Shown piece after piece: positions 1 through 7,302 of a stretch of 10,513 bases of DNA. The stretch lies in assembly GCA_015486145.1 (NCBI GenBank), contig WFSH01000119.1, positions 1 to 10,513 of the forward strand, read 5' to 3'. This stretch comes from Mesoaciditogaceae bacterium. Its GTDB lineage: Bacteria; Thermotogota; Thermotogae; Mesoaciditogales; Mesoaciditogaceae. The notes beneath the pieces are model-generated. The model had not been told where the DNA came from and searched no databases. It saw only the letters and a program-made list of their open reading frames with translations. Position numbers and translations under genes: made by a program. Every line of letters begins with the position of its first letter. Position 1 is the first letter of the stretch.

Positions 1-1358
1 ATAATCTTGTTAAAACCTCAAAGTACAACGTCTTTTTTGAAGATGGAGATAAGATCGTATGCATAAATTTTCTCTCAAAAGCCATAGCAAAAGTTGACAA
101 AGTTAAATTTGAAAAGATAAAGAAAATCCTTCAAGCACCAAACGAAGAAAGAAGCGGAGAGTACAAAAAGCTCAAAAAAGATCTTCTGTTTGGTGGGTAT
201 CTTGTGAATGAACGCTTCGATGAAATTCAACATCTCAAGATGCTAAACTTAATGGAACGCTTTAACGCGTCATCGATGACATTCACGATCATGCCCACCA
301 TGGAATGCAATTTTGATTGCGTTTACTGCTACGAGTCCAAAACGGGACCTTCTATGGATGAAACGACGGCTAAAAGTGTAGCCGAAAGCATCTCCAGGAT
401 GGCCTCTCAAAAAAAGAGCATACACGTGAGTTGGTTTGGTGGAGAACCACTTTTGAAATTCGACACGATAAAATTCGTAAATGAATACGTTAACGATGCT
501 TGCGAAAGAAACAAAACTAACTTTTCCTCTTCGATGTCAACAAATGGATATCTTTTAGACGATGAAAAAGCAAAACAATTCGATGATTTGAAGATAATGA
601 GCGTTCAAATAACTTTGGATGGTCTACCAGATTATCACAACAAATACAGATACCTCAAGGGTGGAGGTCCAACTTTTGAAAAGATATACGCCAACATGAA
701 ACATCTCCTGGAAGTTACAAAAAACGTGAGTGTGAATTTAAGAGTAAACGTTGGACCCGACAATTACGAATCTATAAGTTCACTCATGGACATGTTTGAT
801 GATTTCCCAAAAGAACGCATCCTGATTTATTTTAGATGGATATTTGGATCGAATAAAGCTACGGATTTTTACGAAAAAGTGAGAGAGTTTCAAGGAAAGC
901 AGCCTTACAAAAAACTTTCTACACTTTACTTAAAAGCTCTGAATAAAAATTTCAGCGTATTACTTCCTCTCTTAGGTAATGCCAATGTTTATTGTGAATA
1001 TGACAAACTCTCATCTGTTCTCATAGGCCCAAAAGGAGAACTTCACAGATGTACTGTGTTGAATAACGATCCAATAGGCAAACTCACGGCAGATGGGCCA
1101 AAATACGATTCCATAGAATATGAAAAGTGGCACAAGCCAAGTGCATTTGAAGATGAAGATTGCTTGAAATGCAAATTATTACCTCTTTGTGGAGGAGGCT
1201 GTAGGCTTTCAAGGATGAATGGCTACAAGGGATGTCCGGAAGAGATAACCGACGTAGAGGGATTCGCGCGTTTGTGGTATGCCGTGAAAGAAAAAGAGAG
1301 AGAAAAAACAAACGCGTTGAAATTAGATAAAACTATCATTGGGAGTGAAAAGAAATGA
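1..1358 (+). CDS. Radical SAM/SPASM peptide maturase, 5' partial
   Basis: The frame is open from the window edge (first full codon at base 3), giving 451 visible residues. The GTG at 204 is internal, not the start, because the 67 residues before it align with the N-terminus of the next gene (SKYN...FEDGD against SKWN...NVDGN). Only a few residues are probably missing. In visible numbering the radical SAM cluster motif is CNFDCVYC (C102, C106, C109), which binds the 4Fe-4S that cleaves S-adenosylmethionine. WFGGEP follows at 144-149. The C-terminal SPASM domain has seven Cys (331, 350, 387, 390, 396, 400, 411) in the order C-X18-C, CX2CX5CX3C, C, enough for two auxiliary clusters. The N-terminal ~75 residues may form a precursor-binding domain (inference). 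The family typically makes thioether links in Cys-rich peptides; such peptide genes lie downstream in the same operon. The exact substrate and reaction are inferred. Confidence 0.9.
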   Translation, partial: NLVKTSKYNVFFEDGDKIVCINFLSKAIAKVDKVKFEKIKKILQAPNEERSGEYKKLKKDLLFGGYLVNERFDEIQHLKMLNLMERFNASSMTFTIMPTMECNFDCVYCYESKTGPSMDETTAKSVAESISRMASQKKSIHVSWFGGEPLLKFDTIKFVNEYVNDACERNKTNFSSSMSTNGYLLDDEKAKQFDDLKIMSVQITLDGLPDYHNKYRYLKGGGPTFEKIYANMKHLLEVTKNVSVNLRVNVGPDNYESISSLMDMFDDFPKERILIYFRWIFGSNKATDFYEKVREFQGKQPYKKLSTLYLKALNKNFSVLLPLLGNANVYCEYDKLSSVLIGPKGELHRCTVLNNDPIGKLTADGPKYDSIEYEKWHKPSAFEDEDCLKCKLLPLCGGGCRLSRMNGYKGCPEEITDVEGFARLWYAVKEKEREKTNALKLDKTIIGSEKK

Positions 1359-2710
1359 AACCTTCCAAATGGAATTTGGAATTGAATGTAGACGGTAACC
1401 TCATCCTGTTCAACCAGATAACGCAGGCCATTCTCAAAGTAAAACCTGAAAAAATAGAGAGAGTGAAAGAGATAATTCATTCCCCCCAAATAGATGGCAC
1501 AAATGACGAAATCACTCGTTCTCTGAAAAAAGGCGGCTACATAATAGAAGATGATTTTGACGAAACGGATCACCTCAAATCAAGATTCAACAATTACAAA
1601 TACACGGATGAATTCTTGAGATTCACGATTGTCATGACAACTGTATGTAATTTTGCATGCACTTACTGTTACCAAAATCAGCTCATTCCGTTGACAAGAA
1701 AGGGAAAACCACAGTCATTTCCAAACGAGATGATAGACAACATGTTAAAAGTTACGAAAGAATACTTTGAAAACAAAAAGCCAAGGACGTTGAGCGTGAC
1801 CTTTTACGGTGGAGAACCGCTGCTTGAATTTGAAAAAATGATAAAGCTCAGTAGGGGATTCCAAGAATTGTGTGAAGCATACGACGTTTTTTACGATCCG
1901 TTCATAGTAACCAACGGATACCTTCTAAACGAAGAAAGGGCAAAAAGACTCGCAGATGTTGGCATAAAAAGCGTTATAATTACGATAGATGGGCAAAAAG
2001 ATTTTCATGATAAATACCGTATTTTAAAAGATGGCAGTGGCACTTACGACCAACTTATCGAAAATATACACCAGATACAAGATACAATTCACGTGCAAAT
2101 AAGAACGAACATATCCAAAGACAGCGTACCGTCAGTCAAGGGAATGATAAGAGAATTCGCCCAAAGGGGATTGAAAGTGTCGTTTGATTTTCAGATGGTT
2201 GAAGTTATTCCGGAAGCTCCACATTCATTTGATGACAACACGCTAACGTTAAAAGAATTTGCGAAATTAGAAGTTGAACTGTACAAAGAAGTGCTGGAAT
2301 ACTTTCCGGATTATCCGTTTAATCCATTCAAAAAGATGAGATTTGCAAGATGTGACGCGCTTTGCCAAAATTCATTTGTTGTGGAGCCAGATGGAAGACT
2401 GTTCAAATGTTGGGGAGAAGTGGGAAGCAGCGACAAGAATGTTGGATGGGTAAAAGATGGAAAGATAGAACTTAACTACCGCCTTGAAAGGTGGACATCG
2501 TGGAGTCCGTTTGAAAAGTGCAAAAATTGTGAAATATTTCCCCTTTGCATGGGAGGATGTGTGTTCAACGCGGTGGTGGTGGACAAACTTCACGCATTGC
2601 CGGTGAAAAAGCCACAATCAACGTGTATACCGTTGAGGTACAATCTAAAAGATATGATAAAGCTTGTTGTGAAGAACGAAACGAAGAAAAAAGAAAGGGA
2701 GAAGGCGTGA
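1355..2710 (+). CDS. Radical SAM/SPASM peptide maturase, second copy
   Basis: A complete 451-residue paralogue of the preceding gene. Its ATG overlaps the previous stop by four bases (ATGA), so translation is probably coupled; GGGAG about 9 bases upstream is a reasonable ribosome site. The radical SAM motif is CNFACTYC (C98, C102, C105), followed by YGGEP at 151-155. The SPASM domain holds C337, C352, then CX2CX5CX3C (389, 392, 398, 402) and C424. The N-terminal ~75 residues resemble the extra N-terminal domain of the first enzyme. The C-terminus is a Lys/Glu-rich tail. Two related maturases beside two related precursor genes suggest either one enzyme per peptide or a heteromeric or sequential modification step. 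Neither can be decided from sequence. Anaerobic sulfatase-maturase-like activity is the main alternative within the same fold, but no sulfatase is nearby. Confidence 0.9.
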   Translation: MKPSKWNLELNVDGNLILFNQITQAILKVKPEKIERVKEIIHSPQIDGTNDEITRSLKKGGYIIEDDFDETDHLKSRFNNYKYTDEFLRFTIVMTTVCNFACTYCYQNQLIPLTRKGKPQSFPNEMIDNMLKVTKEYFENKKPRTLSVTFYGGEPLLEFEKMIKLSRGFQELCEAYDVFYDPFIVTNGYLLNEERAKRLADVGIKSVIITIDGQKDFHDKYRILKDGSGTYDQLIENIHQIQDTIHVQIRTNISKDSVPSVKGMIREFAQRGLKVSFDFQMVEVIPEAPHSFDDNTLTLKEFAKLEVELYKEVLEYFPDYPFNPFKKMRFARCDALCQNSFVVEPDGRLFKCWGEVGSSDKNVGWVKDGKIELNYRLERWTSWSPFEKCKNCEIFPLCMGGCVFNAVVVDKLHALPVKKPQSTCIPLRYNLKDMIKLVVKNETKKKEREKA

Positions 2711-2932
2711 AAAATGGAATACATAAATGAGCCTGTGGATGTTGGTGTTTTGAACACGTGCGTTTTAGACGAATGTGAGAAACGCTGTGATGGAGATGGA
2801 ACGTGCGGATGCACCAACGAAAAATGCCATTTGAAGAAACCAGAGCCGTGGTGTATCGAAGTGAAAAAAGATGTGTGACTTGAAACAAAAGGTGTGAAAA
2901 ATGGAATACATAAATGAACCTGTGGATGTTGG
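2704..2932 (+). repeat. Direct repeat covering the RBS and leader of the twin peptide genes
   Basis: Bases 2704-2745 and 2891-2932 (offset 187) match at 40 of 42 positions. They cover the ribosome-binding region and the first 11 codons of both peptides. The differences are one C/T upstream of the start and a synonymous GAG/GAA in codon 6. A shorter match, CTTGAA, follows both stops (2879-2884 and 3078-3083). This marks a tandem gene duplication whose middle has since diverged. Confidence 0.9.
2714..2878 (+). CDS. Cys-rich RiPP precursor-like peptide 1 (54 aa)
   Basis: A 54-residue protein starting at ATG 2714, three bases after the maturase stop, with GGGAG about 11 bases upstream. It begins MEYINEPVDVG and ends WCIEVKKDV. 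Between these ends are seven Cys in total (16, 21, 25, 31, 33, 38, 47), including a CGC. There is no signal peptide, membrane segment or double-glycine leader. The start and end are shared with the next gene while the middle is not, as expected for a precursor with a conserved recognition leader and a variable core. Its place between two SPASM maturases and an ABC exporter supports a role as their substrate. It could instead be a small metal-binding protein, since the Cys density would also suit that. Precursor function is inference from context; the ORF itself is well supported by start, spacing and paralogy. Confidence 0.8.
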   Translation: MEYINEPVDVGVLNTCVLDECEKRCDGDGTCGCTNEKCHLKKPEPWCIEVKKDV

Positions 2933-3077
2933 CACCGTGGATTTTTGTACTTCATGCGATGATCCATGTGTTCGACACGATGTAATATGCCACGGTTGCA
3001 CACTCAAAAGTTGTAAAGTGGTTGCCTGCAATGAGAGATGTGGTAGTTGGTGCATCGAGGCAAAAGAAGATGTATAA
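2901..3077 (+). CDS. Cys-rich RiPP precursor-like peptide 2 (58 aa)
   Basis: A 58-residue paralogue of the preceding small gene, starting at ATG 2901 after an AAGGTGTG ribosome site. The first 11 residues (MEYINEPVDVG) are identical to peptide 1 and the end (WCIEAKEDV) is nearly so. The middle is unrelated except for being Cys-rich, with nine Cys at 16, 19, 23, 30, 33, 38, 43, 47 and 51. C16, C33 and C38 fall at the same positions in both peptides. Nothing suggests secretion through Sec. The gene stops at TAA 3075-3077, two codons before and in the same frame as the GTG start of the ABC ATPase. It is probably a substrate of one or both upstream maturases and cargo for the ABC transporter (inference). 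Confidence 0.8.
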   Translation: MEYINEPVDVGTVDFCTSCDDPCVRHDVICHGCTLKSCKVVACNERCGSWCIEAKEDV

Positions 3078-3083
3078 CTTGAA

Positions 3084-4049
3084 GTGAATGAAATAATAAA
3101 AGTAAGCTCACTCACCAAAACGTACAAACTCGGCAAAAGAGAGATAAAAGCGGTGAGAAATGTATCGTTTGTAGTCAAGGAAGGTGAGATATTCGCCATT
3201 CTTGGTCCAAACGGTGCGGGGAAAACCACGCTCATAAAGATGCTCTCCACGCTTGTGCTTCCAACCTCTGGAAAGGCTTTTGTGTGCGGATATGATATCG
3301 TCAAAGATGAAGCCAAAGTGAGAAAGTGCATAGGACTGTCCACTGGTTTTGAAAGGTCATTTTATTACAGACTTACCGGTTTTCAAAATCTGAAGTTCTT
3401 TGGAACTCTTTACGGAATGCGTGGAAGATCGTTGAATGACAAGATAAAAGAACTTTCGGACTTTTTCAATTTAAACGACGCAAAAGAGATGCTCTACATG
3501 AAATACTCAACTGGCATGAAAAAAAAGCTTTCACTCGCAAGGGCACTCATACACAACCCAAAGATACTCATGTTGGATGAGCCCACATCTTCAATAGACC
3601 CAAAGAGTGCCATGGAGATAAGACAGAGGATAAAAGAGATCAAGAAAGATAAAGCCGTCATCCTCGCAACACACGACTTACACGAAGCCGAAACCATAGC
3701 GGATAGGATTGCCATCCTAAAGGATGGAAGGCTTCTCACCGTAGATAGCCCAACCAATCTCAAAAGATATCTCAAACACGAGATCATAAAGATAAAGACC
3801 GACGGGAGCGTGAGCATGGATAAAGACTTCTTCCTCGAAAACGGCATGAGAGAAAAGATAAAACGAGTGGACGTTAAAGATGAAACCGTCTTCATTCACG
3901 TTGAAAATACCGAAGAGGTTATGGACTACGTTGTGGATAAGATGAAATCCATGAAAGTGAAACTTTTGAAGATAAACGTGGAAGAGCCATCTTTGGAAGA
4001 AGTATTTTTGAACTTCATGGGAGAAAAAGATGATAAGCTTTCTGACTAA
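3084..4049 (+). CDS. ABC transporter ATP-binding protein (DrrA/ABC-2 type)
   Basis: A 321-residue ATPase that would power export through the permease encoded next. Walker A is GPNGAGKTT at 41-49, the signature is YSTGMKKKLSLARAL at 141-155, Walker B plus the catalytic Glu is ILMLDEPTSSIDP at 161-173, and the H-loop is ATHD at 195-198. About 100 residues of C-terminal accessory domain follow, as in DrrA-type proteins. The signature reads STGM instead of SGGQ, and the Q-loop Gln is not evident; the segment reads IGLSTGFERSFYYRLTG, a variant known in this ABC-2 subgroup. GTG 3084 is the only reasonable start, since a TAA in the same frame lies just upstream. No good ribosome site is seen, so translation may be coupled to peptide 2. 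Likely cargo is the modified peptides, by position. Confidence 0.93.
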   Translation: MNEIIKVSSLTKTYKLGKREIKAVRNVSFVVKEGEIFAILGPNGAGKTTLIKMLSTLVLPTSGKAFVCGYDIVKDEAKVRKCIGLSTGFERSFYYRLTGFQNLKFFGTLYGMRGRSLNDKIKELSDFFNLNDAKEMLYMKYSTGMKKKLSLARALIHNPKILMLDEPTSSIDPKSAMEIRQRIKEIKKDKAVILATHDLHEAETIADRIAILKDGRLLTVDSPTNLKRYLKHEIIKIKTDGSVSMDKDFFLENGMREKIKRVDVKDETVFIHVENTEEVMDYVVDKMKSMKVKLLKINVEEPSLEEVFLNFMGEKDDKLSD

Positions 4050-4845
4050 ATTGTGGACATTCGTCAAGAGAGGCTTTGCGATAAACTTCAGCTACAAAGT
4101 TTACGCCGTGTTGGGAATACTCGGCATGCTGATAGGCGTTTTGAGATTCGGATTCATGGCGCAGTTTTTACAAATGGGCAATTCATTTCCCGCCCTTAGC
4201 CTATACGGTGGCAACCTCATGGCGTACTTCATAACGGGCGGGGCTTACATGAGTTATGTGAGTGTTGCAATGAACTCATTTCATTCTGCGATAAGGTCAG
4301 AACAATCGATGGGAACGCTGGAATATCTTCTCATGAGCGACACCCCACTGTGGCAGATATTGACATTCAGTGGAATAACGAGCTTTCTCTGGACGACGTT
4401 AAATGTTGGAATGATCTTCATCTTCCTTGTGGCTGTCTTCAACGTGCAAATGAAGATAAACATCTGGTTGTCCCTATTCATACTCGTGCTATCCGTAATT
4501 TGTATAGGAGGAATAGGGCTGACAAGTGCCGGGATAATCATGGTAACGAAGAAAGGAGACCCTGTGAGTTGGACGTTCACAACGCTTTCAGGGTTGGTAA
4601 GTGGTGTCTTTTTTCCAATTTCAATACTGCCAATATGGATAAGATGGACATCCTACATGATGCCAACTACATACGCGATAAGAGCGTTGAGAAAGGCACT
4701 ACTCGTTAATGCGACGTTTTCAAGCGTGAAAGAAAGCGTGCTGATCCTGGTGTTAATGAGTTTTATAACGGTGCCTGCGGGCCTGTTAACGTTCAGATGG
4801 GGATTCAATAAAGCGAGAGAGAAAGGTAGTCTCGTGGAGTATTGA
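4030..4845 (+). CDS. ABC-2 type permease
   Basis: A 271-residue membrane protein whose ATG lies 20 bases inside the end of the ATPase gene, behind a GGGAG site. Six hydrophobic segments can be picked out near residues 23-43, 62-82, 109-133, 143-170, 182-202 and 236-256. The stretch GVFFPISILPIWIRWTSYMM followed by PTTYAIRALRKAL is typical of ABC-2 permeases (drug, polysaccharide and bacteriocin exporters). With the ATPase it forms a half-size transporter that would dimerise. It is the last gene of the + strand operon and converges on the HepT gene with only 24 bases between; no convincing terminator hairpin is seen there. Export of the peptides or immunity to them are both possible. Confidence 0.9.
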   Translation: MISFLTKLWTFVKRGFAINFSYKVYAVLGILGMLIGVLRFGFMAQFLQMGNSFPALSLYGGNLMAYFITGGAYMSYVSVAMNSFHSAIRSEQSMGTLEYLLMSDTPLWQILTFSGITSFLWTTLNVGMIFIFLVAVFNVQMKINIWLSLFILVLSVICIGGIGLTSAGIIMVTKKGDPVSWTFTTLSGLVSGVFFPISILPIWIRWTSYMMPTTYAIRALRKALLVNATFSSVKESVLILVLMSFITVPAGLLTFRWGFNKAREKGSLVEY

Positions 4846-4869
4846 AGTTTCTCATTTTTGTACAGACCC

Positions 4870-5220
4870 TTAATTTTCTTTAGTCAACTTGTTTAAGCTC
4901 TCTTTTATCAGAGGCTCTAAATCCGGCAGATCTTTTTTTACAATTTGCCATAATATTTGATAGTCGATTCCAAAATATTCATGGGCTATGATGTTTCTCA
5001 ATCCGATCATACGTTTCCAGGGAATATTTGAATGCTCTTGACGCAAGTTTTCTGGAATGTTCTTAGAAGCTTCTCCCAATATCTCAAGATTTCTAATAAC
5101 AGCGTCAATAGTTTTATCATCATGAATAAACTCAGAGAATGATATTCCACTTATGTATTTCTTGATCTTTTCTAGGGAAGTGTAGATATCTTCAAAAAAC
5201 ATTTCATACGTTCTTTTCAT
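4870..5220 (-). CDS. hepT: HepT-family HEPN ribonuclease toxin (DUF86)
   Basis: A 116-residue, mainly helical protein with the HEPN RNase motif R-X4-H-X-Y: R75, H80, Y82 in RNIIAHEY. In characterised HepT/MntA pairs, HepT cuts RNA and is silenced when its partner attaches AMP groups to the Tyr of this motif. All three key residues are present, so the toxin should be functional. Its ATG overlaps the stop of the upstream nucleotidyltransferase gene (ATGA), the usual order with the antitoxin first. No strong ribosome site precedes it, which favours translational coupling. Function is assigned from the motif and the pairing. Confidence 0.88.
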   Translation of the reverse strand: MKRTYEMFFEDIYTSLEKIKKYISGISFSEFIHDDKTIDAVIRNLEILGEASKNIPENLRQEHSNIPWKRMIGLRNIIAHEYFGIDYQILWQIVKKDLPDLEPLIKESLNKLTKEN

Positions 5221-5516
5221 TTTATTTTTACGGCTTCCTTTAAGATGGACTTTCTCATTTTTTCCCTTATCGCACGTGGAGTTACAAGATCCACTTTCAT
5301 TCCCAGAATTTCTTCCAGATACTCTTTTAAGTCTATGAATTCCAGTCCTATAGGCTCGGAAAAATCAACAATAATATCCACATCGCTGCCTTCTTTTTGC
5401 TCATTTCGGGCATAAGAACCAAATATCATAATGCTTTTGACTTTGAATTTCTCGCTCAGCATTTTTTCATGATCTTTCAGAATTTTTTTAATTTCTTCAA
5501 GTGGTTTTATAACCAT
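5217..5516 (-). CDS. mntA: MntA-family minimal nucleotidyltransferase antitoxin
   Basis: A 99-residue minimal nucleotidyltransferase of the DNA polymerase beta fold. The signature G-S-X10-D-X-D is complete: GS at 33-34, D45 and D47 in SDVDIIVDF, and a third acidic residue, D76, in KVDLV. Members paired with HepT add AMP to the toxin and neutralise it. I chose ATG 5516 because AAGGTG (5523-5528 on this strand) lies six bases upstream; a TTG at 5543 would add nine residues that are not typical. The gene overlaps hepT by four bases. The pair sits between two accessory clusters and may stabilise the island or act against phage (inference). Confidence 0.88.
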   Translation of the reverse strand: MVIKPLEEIKKILKDHEKMLSEKFKVKSIMIFGSYARNEQKEGSDVDIIVDFSEPIGLEFIDLKEYLEEILGMKVDLVTPRAIREKMRKSILKEAVKIK

Positions 5517-5552
5517 CTTCAACACCTTCAGTGAAGAATTCAATTCGCATTT

Positions 5553-5581
5553 ATTCTATCATGAAAAACTCTGTAGAAAAC
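5553..5581 (-). promoter_or_regulatory. Possible promoter of the mntA-hepT operon
   Basis: On the minus strand TAGAAT (5553-5558) is a good -10 box about 35 bases before the mntA start. The hexamer 17 bases upstream (GTTTTC, 5576-5581) is a poor -35 match, so the call is weak. Confidence 0.3.
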
Positions 5582-5635
5582 AAAAAACGCAGGTATCAGA
5601 TACTGTGATAAAAGTCAATCATATGTAAAGGATGC

Positions 5636-5899
5636 TTATTCACGCAAACAATATGTGCGATCAAGACCATATTCTTCATAACGGCTGTTAAGGCCTTGGC
5701 TTCTCATCGCGTTCATCACCGCTTTTATCGCTCGTTCGTGAAGTGTATCGAGAAACTGTTTTATCTCTTCCAGATCGTTTGAAAAGGCTGTCAAACTCTA
5801 AGAGAATACGTCTTCAAACTCTTCAACGGCTTTGGATATGTCGAGGTTATTTTGTTTTATCACGTGACTAATCGGCGTGAATATCTTATCGTACTTCAT
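5636..5899 (-). pseudogene. Unrecognised small ORF interrupted by a TAG codon
   Basis: Reading from ATG 5899 gives 33 residues (MKYDKIFTPISHVIKQNNLD onward), then TAG at 5798-5800, then 53 more residues in the same frame ending with YEEYGLDRTYCLRE and TAA at 5636-5638. Both halves look like real protein: charged and helical, with typical local codons and no other stop. A single-base change such as GAG to TAG would explain the break. No good ribosome site precedes the ATG. I do not recognise the family. It lies just downstream of the MFS gene on the same strand and fills most of the 434-base gap between MFS and mntA. It could be a decayed gene end, or two short peptides. Confidence 0.4.
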
Positions 5900-5916
5900 A
5901 CATTTGCTTTTCAGCT

Positions 5917-5947
5917 TTTACGATACCTATTGCATATTTATCGTAAA
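5917..5947 (-). repeat. Inverted repeat just after the MFS stop codon
   Basis: TTTACGATA (5917-5925) and TATCGTAAA (5939-5947) are perfect 9-base complements around a 13-base loop, three bases beyond the MFS stop. No T-run follows on either strand. It is therefore not a classical terminator, but could protect the mRNA 3' end or terminate weakly. Confidence 0.5.
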
Positions 5948-5950
5948 CTA

Positions 5951-7159
5951 TCAAATTTCTTTGATTTGAGAAACGAAAAACGTGGATACCCCTGTTAAGA
6001 AAATCACAATGCCACTGATTAAGAATATCGTTGAAGTGCTAAAAATACTTGTAAGCGTTCCAATTGCTGATAAAGAAACTGGCTCAAATACACTATCAAA
6101 AGTGTTTGAAATACTAAAAACCCTACCTCGTTTTTCGTCAGGCGTCATGGTTTGCAGGACCACTTCTCCAAGTATTGTGACGATCGAAGCAAAAAAACCT
6201 ATTATAAAGAATCCCATTAGAAATTCAAGAAAATTTGATAAATATCCAACTATTGAAAACATAAATCCAATTGTTGTTATCCCACAAACTATCGGTAAGA
6301 ATTTCTTTTTTGGAGAAACAATCGAAATAACAAACGTTCCCAAAATCATTCCCAAAGAGATTGCACTTGTTACATACCCAAGCTCTAGCGCTCCCAAGTT
6401 AAAGAAATACTTTATACGTTTCGCGATGAGTATATTCATAGGTGCAAGAAAAAATCCTATCACAGCGGACATTATCATGAGATAAAATATGATTTTTTGA
6501 GAATAAATGAACTTAAAGCCTTCCATAAATTCCTTCAAGAATGGCCGTTTTTCTTTGATTTTTTCCTGTTTAAAATTTATAAATAGCTCTGTAAACGCAG
6601 AAAAAAGATAAGAGATACCATTAATGATAAAAACTGGATAAATCCCGATAAAGGCTATAAGAAGCCCACCAATAGTTGGACCAACGATGTTGACAATTTG
6701 TAAACTTCCTTGGTATAAACCATTTGCACGAGTCAAATTTTGTGAGGAAACTATATTTGGAATAGAGGAGCGAACTGCCGGATTGAAAAAGGTTGAACCT
6801 ATCGCTGAAAAGACTATGAGTACGTACAGATATGTTGGATTCATTAAATTGGAAAAGATGAGATAAGCAAAGATCAAATTTATTACCCCTCTTAAAATAT
6901 CTGCCGAAACAACTATGAACTTCCTGCTGAACTTATCAATCCAAATTCCCACAAAAGACCCCATAACTATTTTCGGCACAATATTAAGAGCGAGAACTGT
7001 TCCCATAATAATTCCGCCTTCAGACTTTGGAAAATTCATTATGATCCACCAAATGAGTCCTATGTAAACTATCGAACTCCCGGCAGACGAAACTGTTTGT
7101 CCACATAAAAGAAGAAGAAAGTCTTTGCTAAATAGTTTTTTCTCTATTTCCCTTTTCAT
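5951..7159 (-). CDS. MFS transporter, drug/macrolide-efflux-like
   Basis: A 402-residue membrane protein of the size and pattern expected for a 12-helix major facilitator. Motif A between helices 2 and 3 is present as GSFVGIWIDKFSRK (67-80), with the Asp and the Arg/Lys pair that gate the proton antiporters. The segment NPAVRSSIPNIVSSQNLTRA (126-145) is typical of the MefA/EntS-like exporters in this superfamily. ATG 7159 has a strong GGAGG site nine bases upstream. An ArsR-type regulator gene lies directly upstream on the same strand, and a palindrome shared with that regulator's promoter sits in the gap, so expression is probably induced by the regulator's ligand. Substrate is unknown; efflux of a small toxic compound or peptide is the natural guess. 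Confidence 0.9.
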   Translation of the reverse strand: MKREIEKKLFSKDFLLLLCGQTVSSAGSSIVYIGLIWWIIMNFPKSEGGIIMGTVLALNIVPKIVMGSFVGIWIDKFSRKFIVVSADILRGVINLIFAYLIFSNLMNPTYLYVLIVFSAIGSTFFNPAVRSSIPNIVSSQNLTRANGLYQGSLQIVNIVGPTIGGLLIAFIGIYPVFIINGISYLFSAFTELFINFKQEKIKEKRPFLKEFMEGFKFIYSQKIIFYLMIMSAVIGFFLAPMNILIAKRIKYFFNLGALELGYVTSAISLGMILGTFVISIVSPKKKFLPIVCGITTIGFMFSIVGYLSNFLEFLMGFFIIGFFASIVTILGEVVLQTMTPDEKRGRVFSISNTFDSVFEPVSLSAIGTLTSIFSTSTIFLISGIVIFLTGVSTFFVSQIKEI

Positions 7160-7282
7160 ATATGCTCGCCTCCACCATAAGAGTTTCTACAAGCTTAACA
7201 ATCAACCTTTTTTCCCTTCAGATTTGGAATTTTTGTTGAGTAAACTTTCATAATTTAAAATGGTACCGGCCAAATTTTATTT

Positions 7283-7302
7283 TGTTAGATATACATCTAA
7301 CA
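7283..7302. promoter_or_regulatory. Palindromic operator upstream of the MFS gene
   Basis: TGTTAGAT-ATAC-ATCTAACA is an 8-base-arm palindrome about 125 bases upstream of the MFS start. The inner 18 bases differ from the site at the regulator's own promoter only in the central four (ATAC against ATGT). It is likely a binding site for the ArsR-type regulator encoded next door. Confidence 0.75.

Noticed and set aside
2714..3077. Ferredoxin or zinc-ribbon reading of the Cys-rich peptides
   Set aside because: No CX2CX2CX3C ferredoxin motif or paired CX2C zinc knuckles with standard spacing; context favours precursor peptides, though metal binding cannot be excluded.
2565..3343. Overlapping minus-strand frames with His/Ser/Phe-rich translations
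   Set aside because: They are antisense to the Cys-rich peptide genes; Cys and Thr codons read backward give such His, Ser and Thr runs.
5593..5603. Short palindrome GTATCAGATAC as an operator of mntA-hepT
   Set aside because: Only 5-base arms with a 1-base centre, upstream of a weak promoter, and no second copy noticed; it may be chance.
5982..6485. Open frame of 167 codons on the plus strand
   Set aside because: It lies wholly opposite the MFS gene, has no ribosome site of note and gives a low-complexity translation; the minus-strand gene explains the sequence.
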